In this document: piece by piece, positions 1 through 7,208 of the stretch
How positions within the stretch are numbered: the first letter of the stretch is position 1
Layout of the letters: every line of letters begins with the position of its first letter
NCBI RefSeq assembly: GCF_003931565.1
Contig: NZ_RRYI01000001.1
Coordinates: 372,001 to 436,000 of the forward strand
Origin: Caulobacter sp. 602-1
GTDB taxonomy: Bacteria > Pseudomonadota > Alphaproteobacteria > Caulobacterales > Caulobacteraceae
Reading direction: 5' to 3'
Length of the DNA: 64,000 bases
Program-made: the position numbers and the translations under genes
Notes under the pieces: generated by a model
The model's database searches: none
Told to the model about the DNA's origin: nothing
Seen by the model: the letters and a program-made list of their open reading frames with translations, nothing else

Positions 1-159
1 CTGGATCCGGAGGAGAACCTCCTGCACCAGATCCTCGACGTCGTTGGCGTTCGCGCGACGGGAGAAGAAGGCGCGCAGCGCCGGCGTGAAGCGCGCGCCG
101 CTGTCCGACAGGTCGCGAACCTCCCCGGGAGGCTCGGCGGGCTTGCGGCCCCAGATCAT
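1..159 (-). CDS. ECF sigma factor (N-terminal part, runs off left edge)
   Basis: The reading frame starts at ATG 159 and is open to base 1, giving 53 residues. It contains the region-2 core of an ECF sigma-70 factor: an amphipathic ALRAFFSRR stretch followed by DVEDLVQEVLLRIQ, the usual conserved helix 2.1 signature. Such factors direct RNA polymerase to a small regulon. The gene is divergent from a TonB-dependent receptor with an STN domain, which suggests a FecI-like surface-signalling circuit. A FecR-like anti-sigma gene would be expected to the left, outside the window, so that part is inference. Confidence 0.8.
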   Translation of the reverse strand, partial: MIWGRKPAEPPGEVRDLSDSGARFTPALRAFFSRRANANDVEDLVQEVLLRIQ

Positions 160-242
160 TGTTTACGCCCCGACATGACCGTCAGGTGAAATTGCGGTCT
201 CGCCCCTGTCAAGAGAGGTTCCCCGAGCGAGGCCACGAGGGC

Positions 243-277
243 GCAACCTGTGACCGGTTGCCTATTGCCTATGCAAT
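243..277. promoter_or_regulatory. Two inverted repeats in the divergent sigma/receptor gap
   Basis: GCAACC (243-248), seven bases, GGTTGC (256-261) is followed at once by ATTGC-ctat-GCAAT (264-277). They lie about 60-90 bp before the receptor start and about 85-120 bp before the sigma start. They could be operator half-sites or a hairpin. No regulator is identified. Confidence 0.35.
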
Positions 278-335
278 ACGCGATCTTGCGCCGTCAGGAG
301 ACGCCGCGAAGCACGGCGGGCCGGCGAAGTAAGGC

Positions 336-2972
336 ATGGTGCGCGCCCTCGACGGCGTGAGATTCCAGGCCGCCAGGGGAGGTCGGTATTCGTTGTTGCC
401 CAGGGTCAGAGGCTCGGAAGCGCGCGCGAGGCGCGGCGCCGTCTTGGCCTTGCTGTGCGCCACGGCCCTGACAGCCGCGGCGACCGCGGCGGCGGCGGCG
501 ATCGCCGCGCCGCGCCGCCCGGACGCCGCCCTCCGCTTCGACATCCCCGCGCAACCATTGAGCCAGGCGCTAAATCAGCTGGCGCTAAGGAGCGATCGCG
601 AAATCCTGTTTTCGCCCGCCCTGACCCAGGGCAAGCGCAGCGAGCGCTTGAGCGGGGTGTTCACGGCGGAGGCGGCGCTGCACCAGCTGCTGGCGGGGTC
701 GGGACTCACGGTCCAGCTCGAAGGGCGCAGCTTCCTGGTGCTGCCGGCCGCCCAGCCGGCGAGAAGCTCGGCGGCGACCGCGCGGGCGGCCGCGCCGCCA
801 CCGCCGTCCGTGGCCATCGATTCGGTCGTCGTGACGGCCCTGAAGCGCTCCAGTCTGGCGCGGCAGACGCCGATCAGCATGACCGTGCTCTCTGGCGAGC
901 AACTGTCGCGAGCGGGCATAGTCGACCTGGAGAAGGCCGCGCCCCTGCTGCCGGGTCTGAAGCTGATCTCCACCGCCTTTGGCCGGCGCCTGGTGTTGCG
1001 GGGGGTCTACGGGGCTGGCGAAGCGACGACGGGGCTCTATTACGACGAGACGCCGATGACCGGACCGGTGGGCACCACGGCTGATCCCGGGGTGATGGCG
1101 CCGGAGCTGGCCCTGGTCGATGTCGACCGCGTCGAACTTTTGCGGGGACCGCAGGGCACGCTCTACGGCTCGGGCGCGATGGGCGGGGCGCTACGGATTC
1201 TGTTCAAGCGCCCCGAACTCTCGGCGGATTCCGCCTCGGTCGGCGCTGCGCTGTCCTCCGCCGCTCACGGCGGGCAAGGCGGTGGGGCGAACGCGGCGTT
1301 GAACCTCGTCGCGATCCCCGAGACCCTTGCCCTGCGCCTGACGGCCTACGACCAGCGCCAGCCCGGTGTGATCGACAATGTTCGGCTGGGGCTGAAGGAT
1401 GTCGACGCCAGCCGCGTGCGGGGCGCGCGGCTGGCGGCGTTCTGGGCGCCAGGGTCGCGGTTTTCGGCCCTGGTGTCGGCGACGCATCAGGCGAGCCGCC
1501 GCGACGACATCTCGGCCTGGAACGACACGGCCGGCCCCTGGCGGACCGTCCACGCCGCTCGCGCGCCCTTCGACGGCGACATCGACCTGACGGCGGCGAC
1601 CCTGAAATGGCGTGGCGACGCGGTGGATCTCACGGCGGTGTCGTCCTGGTACCGCTGGCGACTGACCCGCCGCTCCGACTACAGCGGCGTACTGCTGGGC
1701 GAACGAACCAACGCGGCCGGTTGCGCGCGGATGTTCCCCCTGGCCCAGGCCTGCGACGCCACGCAGATGGCCAGCTACTCGGCCTATGTCGACAGCGTCT
1801 ATCCGGCGATCCTGAACCAACCGGCTGAATTGACCGCCCGGATCCACGAAGTCCGGGTCTCGTCGGTCGGCGAGGGGCCACTGACCTGGACGCTGGGCGC
1901 CTACCGCGAGGTGCGCGGCGACTCCATCGACAGTCAGGTGCGGCACGTGGATCCCGATACCGGCGCCCTGGCCGAACCGCCGGTGCTGATCGGCCGTCGC
2001 GACATCGAGAACCATCTCACTCAAAGCGCGGTCTTCGGCGAGATGTCCTACGCCATCGCGCCTCGGACCCAGCTGACCCTGGGCGCGCGGCGCTTCGACT
2101 ACCACAAGCGAGACCGTGGCGCGGTGCAGGTCGCCAATGTCGTTTCCGGCACCTGGGCCGACTATGCGATCGACGCGCGGACCCAGGAGCAGGGCTGGAG
2201 CCTGAAGGCGCTCGCCAGCCGCCAGTTCGGACCGGGATTGTTCGGCTACGCCCAGGTCTCGCAGGGCTTTCGCCCCGGCGGCGTCAATGTGGTGCCTGGA
2301 CTGCCCGAGACTCTTGCCGTCTATCGCTCGGACCGCCTGAACAACGCCGAACTGGGGTTGAAGGTCCAGAGCGCCGACCGACGCCTCACCGGCAATGTGG
2401 CGCTGTATAGGATCGCTTGGCGAGACATGCAGTACGCCGCCCAAACCCAGAACCGCGCCTTCAACTACGTCACCAATATCGGCGCGGCGCGCATCCATGG
2501 GTTGGAGCTCGAGGCCGCCGCCCAGGGCGTGATGGGTTGGACTCTGGCGGGCTCCCTGACCGTGACCGACGCGCGCCTGACCGCCGACCAACTGACCAAC
2601 ACCGCGATCGGCCTGGGGCTGGAGGGCGACCGCCTGCCGATCGTACCCCGGATGACGGCCTCGGCCTCGATGGAGCGTCGCTGGGCCCTGCCCGGCGACC
2701 TTGCCGGCCGGCTTCGCCTCGACGGCTCCTATGCCGGAACCGCGCGCTCGGCCTTCAACGCCGCCAATAGCGACTATCTGAAGATGGGCGGCTACGCGGT
2801 CTTCGGCGTCAGCTTCAGCCTCGAGGGCCGGGCCTGGACCCTTGACCTGTCGCTCGACAACCTGCTGGACCGAGCCGGTCGCGCCACCGCGACGCGCAAC
2901 ACCTCGGGCCCGGTCGAGTATTTCGGCGTGGCGCCGCGCATGCTGCGCGTGGGCGTCGAACGCCGCTTCTGA
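336..2972 (+). CDS. TonB-dependent receptor with N-terminal STN signalling domain
   Basis: 878 residues from ATG 336. A long Ala-rich export signal (about residues 33-58) precedes an STN (secretin/TonB short N-terminus) domain at roughly 65-140, recognisable by FDIPAQPLSQALNQLA and a final FLVLP. The plug follows (DSVVVTALKR, then VELLRGPQGTLYGSGAMGG near 265-285), then a 22-strand-type barrel ending in aromatic ...VGVERRF. It should import a large substrate across the outer membrane using TonB energy and signal through the STN domain. The substrate is unknown. It is a paralogue of the next gene. The start is uncertain because the Shine-Dalgarno sequence is weak and the pre-signal region is long. 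Confidence 0.9.
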   Translation: MVRALDGVRFQAARGGRYSLLPRVRGSEARARRGAVLALLCATALTAAATAAAAAIAAPRRPDAALRFDIPAQPLSQALNQLALRSDREILFSPALTQGKRSERLSGVFTAEAALHQLLAGSGLTVQLEGRSFLVLPAAQPARSSAATARAAAPPPPSVAIDSVVVTALKRSSLARQTPISMTVLSGEQLSRAGIVDLEKAAPLLPGLKLISTAFGRRLVLRGVYGAGEATTGLYYDETPMTGPVGTTADPGVMAPELALVDVDRVELLRGPQGTLYGSGAMGGALRILFKRPELSADSASVGAALSSAAHGGQGGGANAALNLVAIPETLALRLTAYDQRQPGVIDNVRLGLKDVDASRVRGARLAAFWAPGSRFSALVSATHQASRRDDISAWNDTAGPWRTVHAARAPFDGDIDLTAATLKWRGDAVDLTAVSSWYRWRLTRRSDYSGVLLGERTNAAGCARMFPLAQACDATQMASYSAYVDSVYPAILNQPAELTARIHEVRVSSVGEGPLTWTLGAYREVRGDSIDSQVRHVDPDTGALAEPPVLIGRRDIENHLTQSAVFGEMSYAIAPRTQLTLGARRFDYHKRDRGAVQVANVVSGTWADYAIDARTQEQGWSLKALASRQFGPGLFGYAQVSQGFRPGGVNVVPGLPETLAVYRSDRLNNAELGLKVQSADRRLTGNVALYRIAWRDMQYAAQTQNRAFNYVTNIGAARIHGLELEAAAQGVMGWTLAGSLTVTDARLTADQLTNTAIGLGLEGDRLPIVPRMTASASMERRWALPGDLAGRLRLDGSYAGTARSAFNAANSDYLKMGGYAVFGVSFSLEGRAWTLDLSLDNLLDRAGRATATRNTSGPVEYFGVAPRMLRVGVERRF

Positions 2973-3075
2973 TCCGGGCGCGTCCTTTTTGGCGCCGGCG
3001 GGGTGAGGAAGCGTCTCGCCCTTGCGTCTGATCCTACAGGCCGCCGTCGAGCGCGCCGACAATAGGGGATCTACA

Positions 3076-5385
3076 ATGATGCAGTTTCGAGGCCTTCGGG
3101 CCCTCGCCCTGGGCGCTAGCGCCCTGACGAGCCTCGTCGCCGGCCAGGCGTTCGCCCAGTCGAGCGAACCCAAGGACGCCGGCACGATCGAGGAAGTGAT
3201 CGTCACCGCGCTGAAGCGCTCCACCACCGTCCAGACCACCCCGATCAGCGTCAGCGCGGTCACCGAGAAGTCGCTACAGGCGTTGGGCGCGCAGGGCATC
3301 CAGGATTATTTCCGCACGGTTCCGAACCTGCAGGTCGACGGCAACTCGCCGACCAGCCGTCGCCTGACCCTGCGCGGCGTGCGCAGCGCCGGTGAAGCCA
3401 CCGTGGGCCTCTACTACGACGAAACCCCGCTGACGGGTCCCGCCGGCACGACCGCCGACGCCAGCTCGACCAGCGCCGACGTCAACCTGTTCGACGCCGA
3501 GCGCGTCGAGGTCCTGCGCGGTCCGCAAGGCACGCTCTACGGCTCGGGCTCGATGGGCGGCACCCTGCGCGTGATCCTCAACAAGCCCGACACCAGCCGC
3601 TACGCCGGCGCCGTCGAAGCCCAGGGAACCAGCACCAAGGGCGGCAGCAACGGCTATTCGGTCAAGGGCATGGTCAATGTGCCGCTGATCGAGGACAAGC
3701 TGGCCGCGCGCCTGGTGCTCTACAAGACCGAGGGCGGCGGCTATGTCGACGACGTCCTGCTGAACAAGAAGGACATCAACGACCAGCACTCCAGCGGCGG
3801 TCGCCTGATGCTGGGCTTCACGCCCACCGAAAACCTGACGATCAACGCCACGGGCCTGTACCAGAAGACCACCCTGGACGGTCAGAACAGCTGGTACCCC
3901 GCGCTGGGTAAGGAAGAGTACAAGACCAACGCCCGCGTCATCGCCCCGACCAGTGACAACCTGCGGCTCTACAACGTCACGGGCAAGTGGGACCTGAGCT
4001 TCGCCACGGTCACGGCGACCTCGTCTTACTACAAGTGGACGCTGCTGCGGAATTCCGACTACAGCCCGACGCTGTCGGGCAGCCGGGCCAACGCCACCGC
4101 GTGCCGCAACTGGGTCGCCGGCGGTCCGGCCGCGACGGGCTCCACGAACCCGGCCTGTACGGCGACGCAGCTGACGGCCTTCACCGCCTATGCCGACAGC
4201 CGCACCCCGGGCGCGCTGTATCAACCCATGGGCCTGACCTCGTGGAACCACGAGCTGCGCATGACCGGCTCGCTGTTCGACGACAAGCTCGACTGGACGG
4301 CCGGCGCCTATCTCGAAAAGCGCGAGGACTATATCGAGAGCAAGGTCGCCAAGGGCGACGCGACCACGGGCGTCATCAATCCCAACGACCTGACCGCCTG
4401 GCGTCACGTCGGCACCGACACCAAGCAGACCGCCTTCTTCGGTGAAGTGTCCTACAAGCCGATCGACAAGCTGACCCTGACCGGCGGCCTGCGCCGCTTC
4501 AAGTACGACAAGACCGTCTCCGGCCAGGTCCTGATCAGCAACTTCATCACCCAGTCCTACGTCGGGCCGGCCGCCGAGGTCGACGCCAGCGCGGATGGCT
4601 GGGTCAGCAAGCTGAACGCGTCGTACCAGGTCACGTCCGACGTCATGGTCTACGCGGTGGCGGCCAAGGGCTTCCGTCCGGGCGGCGCCAACAACGTGCC
4701 CGGCCTGGCCAGCGCGCTTCTGGCCTACCAGCCCGACAGCCTGTGGAACTACGAAGGCGGCATCAAGAGCCAGTGGTTCGACCGTCGCCTCACCCTGAAC
4801 GCGGCCGTCTACCAGATCGACTGGTCGAACATGCAGATCTCGGCGACCAGCGCCAACGGGGCCTTCAGCTATCTGACCAACGCCGGCAAGGCCAAGATCA
4901 AGGGCTTCGAGATAGAGGCCACGGCCCGTCCGATCTCCGGCCTGACGATCAGCGGCACCGCGGCCGTCGTCGACGCCAAGCTGACGGAAGACCAGGCCAA
5001 CTCGACCATCCTGATCACCGGCTCGACCGGCCTGCGCGGCGACAAGTTCCCGAACGTGGCCAAGTTCAGCGGTTCGGCCGCGGTCGAATACACCTGGCCG
5101 TTGAAGGGCGACATGAACGGTCTGGTTCGCGCTGACTACGCCTATGTCGGGGAGTCCGCCTCGCAGTTCCGTCCGACCTACGTCTACTACGAGAAGCAGG
5201 GCGACTACGGCTACGCCAACCTCCGCGCCGGGGTCGAGGGGGCGGACTGGGGCGCGTACCTCTTCGTCAACAACGTGACCGATGAAGTCGGGCTGATGAG
5301 CGTGACCTCGGCTGTGAACAACAAGCAGCAGGTGGTGAGCATCAATCCGCGCACGGCGGGCTTCCAGGTCCGCAAGCGCTTCTAG
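3076..5385 (+). CDS. TonB-dependent receptor without STN domain
   Basis: 769 residues from ATG 3076, chosen because AGGGG lies 8-12 bases upstream and a clean signal peptide follows (MMQFRGLRALALGAS... ending GQAFAQ). A TTG 54 bases upstream is in frame but lacks these. After the signal the TonB box/plug region starts directly (EEVIVTALKR), with VEVLRGPQGTLYGSGSMGG, and the barrel ends in ...FQVRKRF. The plug GEATVGLYYDETPLTGPAGTT nearly matches GEATTGLYYDETPMTGPVGTT of the gene before, so this is a tandem duplication in which only the first copy keeps (or gained) the signalling domain. Outer-membrane uptake is expected; the ligand is unknown. Confidence 0.92.
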   Translation: MMQFRGLRALALGASALTSLVAGQAFAQSSEPKDAGTIEEVIVTALKRSTTVQTTPISVSAVTEKSLQALGAQGIQDYFRTVPNLQVDGNSPTSRRLTLRGVRSAGEATVGLYYDETPLTGPAGTTADASSTSADVNLFDAERVEVLRGPQGTLYGSGSMGGTLRVILNKPDTSRYAGAVEAQGTSTKGGSNGYSVKGMVNVPLIEDKLAARLVLYKTEGGGYVDDVLLNKKDINDQHSSGGRLMLGFTPTENLTINATGLYQKTTLDGQNSWYPALGKEEYKTNARVIAPTSDNLRLYNVTGKWDLSFATVTATSSYYKWTLLRNSDYSPTLSGSRANATACRNWVAGGPAATGSTNPACTATQLTAFTAYADSRTPGALYQPMGLTSWNHELRMTGSLFDDKLDWTAGAYLEKREDYIESKVAKGDATTGVINPNDLTAWRHVGTDTKQTAFFGEVSYKPIDKLTLTGGLRRFKYDKTVSGQVLISNFITQSYVGPAAEVDASADGWVSKLNASYQVTSDVMVYAVAAKGFRPGGANNVPGLASALLAYQPDSLWNYEGGIKSQWFDRRLTLNAAVYQIDWSNMQISATSANGAFSYLTNAGKAKIKGFEIEATARPISGLTISGTAAVVDAKLTEDQANSTILITGSTGLRGDKFPNVAKFSGSAAVEYTWPLKGDMNGLVRADYAYVGESASQFRPTYVYYEKQGDYGYANLRAGVEGADWGAYLFVNNVTDEVGLMSVTSAVNNKQQVVSINPRTAGFQVRKRF

Positions 5386-5393
5386 AGTCCAGT

Positions 5394-5420
5394 GACGGGT
5401 GGGCTTAGCGCCCGCCCGTC
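5394..5420 (+). terminator. Hairpin after the second receptor gene
   Basis: GACGGGTGGGC, five-base loop, GCCCGCCCGTC: an 11-bp stem with one G-T pair, 9 bases after the receptor stop. There is no strong T run, so an intrinsic terminator is plausible but not certain. Confidence 0.45.
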
Positions 5421-5516
5421 GCCTCGGGCGCTTCACGCGCCAGCTGCGTGTCCAGCGTCATCGGCCATGCTCTCGCCAGTTCGCCGACGCCCTTGGCCGG
5501 CGCGGATTTGGCGAAC

Positions 5517-5627
5517 TCAGTGGAAGACGTTGTACCCGCCGATAATCGCGATCATCAGCCATCCGCCGAGCAGGCTGCCCGCGAAGTTACGAGACAGCCA
5601 GTTCCTGGTTTTGTTCAACGCCGACAT
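5517..5627 (-). CDS. Small single-pass membrane protein (36 aa)
   Basis: ATG 5627 is preceded by CAGGGGCG at good spacing. The product has a basic N-terminus (MSALNKTRNWLSRNF) and one hydrophobic helix (AGSLLGGWLMIAIIGG), ending YNVFH. The charge pattern predicts an inner-membrane protein with its N-terminus inside. I do not recognise a family. A longer frame to 5765 exists, but its extra N-terminus looks non-coding. Its general build resembles the 43-residue ORF at 43517-43648. Confidence 0.45.
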   Translation of the reverse strand: MSALNKTRNWLSRNFAGSLLGGWLMIAIIGGYNVFH

Positions 5628-5976
5628 GGAACGCCCCTGACTAAACTGAACCGTAGGCTGCCGAGTGATTCTATCCACAGGCAATCGTGTTCGGAGGCCT
5701 TCGGCGAAGTTTGTTGGATTATGTTCTCTCGCGATCAGCTCTCTGGAAGCAGAGTGTCGCGCCATTCCATGAATTAAGAGATAGTTAATAATCTAATATA
5801 AGTTGAAAGGTCGACATTTCGCCAAGCTTGAGCATAAAAAGCTCTTATTGATCAGTATTTTTGACGCTGAATTCAAAATGCGAATGCGCTAACCTGCCGC
5901 ATTACCCCGATTGAGTACTCCGGATACATATTGGTCGATCGGACCGATTTGTACCCGTCGAGTAAAGGGGGCGTAC
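5628..5976. promoter_or_regulatory. AT-rich regulatory gap upstream of the virB operon with CtrA-type box
   Basis: No gene is seen here. By my count 81 of the 120 bases in 5761-5880 are A or T, far above the rest of this GC-rich window. A perfect TTAA-N7-TTAA box lies at 5774-5788, the consensus bound by the cell-cycle regulator CtrA. A short hairpin (GAGC-ataaaaa-GCTC) follows at 5830-5844. The gap separates the small membrane ORF from the virB operon and probably holds promoters for both. Confidence 0.55.
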
Positions 5977-6597
5977 TTGAGCTTTGTTTTCGCCCGTCAG
6001 GCCGCGTTATTGGCCGTGGCGATGTTCATCGGCGGCCTGGTGGCCCGGCCGGCCTCGGCCCAGGTGCTGGAGATCGGCGCCGACGGCGCTGTGACCCGGT
6101 TCGACGGTCCCGTCGTGTTCACAGACGACGGCGCCAAGACGCTGATCCTGGACGCGCCCGCCGCCGACGCCGCGATCGGCGCGGACGCCGTCCGTCAGCA
6201 GATCTCGACCGCCGCGAGCGTCTACGCCCTGGACCCGAAGCTGGTCGAGGCGGTGGCCTGGCGCGAGAGCCGCTTCCGTCCCGACGCCCGCTCGAACAAG
6301 GGCGCGATCGGGGTGATGCAGCTGATGCCGGGCACCGCCCGCGACCTGGGCGTCGATCCCCACGACCCGGTCCAGAACATTCGCGGCGGCGCGCTCTATC
6401 TGCGCCGGATGATGTCGGCGTTCGGCGGCGACGTCCGCCTGGCGCTCGCCGCCTACAACGCCGGCCCCGCAGCCGTCCGCAAGCACGGCGGCGTGCCGCC
6501 CTATGCTGAAACCCAGGCCTACGTGACCTCGATCCTCGGTCGCATGGCCGCTTCCGGCGCGCCTCTCGCCGTCCCCGTTCTTGGAGCCTCCCAGTGA
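5977..6597 (+). CDS. virB1: VirB1-type lytic transglycosylase
   Basis: 206 residues from TTG 5977, chosen because AAAGGGGG lies just upstream and a signal peptide (ending RPASAQ) follows directly; the 66 bases before it lack both. The SLT fold runs from about residue 75 to 190, with catalytic Glu97 in AWRESRF, GVMQLMPGTA and LALAAYNAG. It cleaves peptidoglycan to open the wall for a secretion channel. Its stop overlaps the virB2 ATG by one base. It is the first gene of the cluster. Confidence 0.9.
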   Translation: MSFVFARQAALLAVAMFIGGLVARPASAQVLEIGADGAVTRFDGPVVFTDDGAKTLILDAPAADAAIGADAVRQQISTAASVYALDPKLVEAVAWRESRFRPDARSNKGAIGVMQLMPGTARDLGVDPHDPVQNIRGGALYLRRMMSAFGGDVRLALAAYNAGPAAVRKHGGVPPYAETQAYVTSILGRMAASGAPLAVPVLGASQ

Positions 6598-6917
6598 TGC
6601 GTAAGTTCTTCCAACCGAAGGCGGCCGGCCTGGCCGCCGCCGTCACCGCCGCCGCCAGTCAGGCTCACGCCCAGGCCGCGCCGTCCGATCCGCAAGGCTC
6701 CAGCGCCTTGCTGGCCGGCGTCATGTGGCTGCAAGGGTCGCTGATGGGCAATGTCGCCACCGCCGTGGCGGTGATGGCCGTGGCCGCGGTCGGCTTCATG
6801 ATGCTGACCGGTCGTCTCAACTGGCGCTACGGCGCGACGGTCATCCTGGGCTGTTTCATCCTGTTCGGGGCCACCACGATCGTCAGCGGCATCCGCGCCG
6901 CCTCGGGCGCGGCCTAG
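6597..6917 (+). CDS. virB2: VirB2-type pilin
   Basis: 106 residues from ATG 6597 (TGATG overlap with virB1). A cleavable signal ends at QAHAQA. Two hydrophobic helices follow (about 53-70 and 79-97) separated by the short basic loop TGRLNWRYGA, the usual TrbC/VirB2 layout. It should be the major pilus subunit. Length and position between virB1 and virB3 agree with the family. Confidence 0.88.
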   Translation: MRKFFQPKAAGLAAAVTAAASQAHAQAAPSDPQGSSALLAGVMWLQGSLMGNVATAVAVMAVAAVGFMMLTGRLNWRYGATVILGCFILFGATTIVSGIRAASGAA

Positions 6918-6920
6918 GCC

Positions 6921-7208
6921 ATGGCCGCGCCGCTGGATCGCGACGTGGTGTTCGGCGCCCTGACGCGCCCGCAGATGTTCGCGGGCGTGACCTACAGCTA
7001 CTTCGTGATCAACGGCGTGGTGACGGCCGAACTCTTCCTGATCACCAAGTCGTTCTGGGCCATCGCGGCCGCGCTGGTGATCCACGCGATCGGCTACGCG
7101 GCGTGCCTGCGTGAACCCCGCATCTTCGATCTCTGGCTGACCAAGGTCAGCCGCTGTCCCCGCGTACCCAATTTCCGAGCCTGGCGATGCAACAGCTACA
7201 GCGCTTGA
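6921..7208 (+). CDS. virB3: VirB3-type inner-membrane protein
   Basis: 95 residues. The N-terminus LDRDVVFGALTRPQMFAGVTY matches the VirB3 start, followed by two adjacent membrane helices and the RIFDLWLTK tail. VirB3 acts with the VirB4 ATPase at the inner membrane. The gene starts 3 bases after virB2 and overlaps virB4 by 22 bases. Confidence 0.88.
   Translation: MAAPLDRDVVFGALTRPQMFAGVTYSYFVINGVVTAELFLITKSFWAIAAALVIHAIGYAACLREPRIFDLWLTKVSRCPRVPNFRAWRCNSYSA

Noticed and set aside
1191..3299. Very long antisense frames (also 3274-5436, 7196-9541, 13717-15351)
   Set aside because: They run opposite well-identified genes, have low-complexity Gly/Arg/Ala content, and arise from high GC at third positions.
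5404..5516. Minus-strand stretch reading FAKSAPAKGVGELARAWPMTLD... to a stop
   Set aside because: It looks coding-like but has no usable start before an in-frame stop, and it overlaps the receptor terminator.
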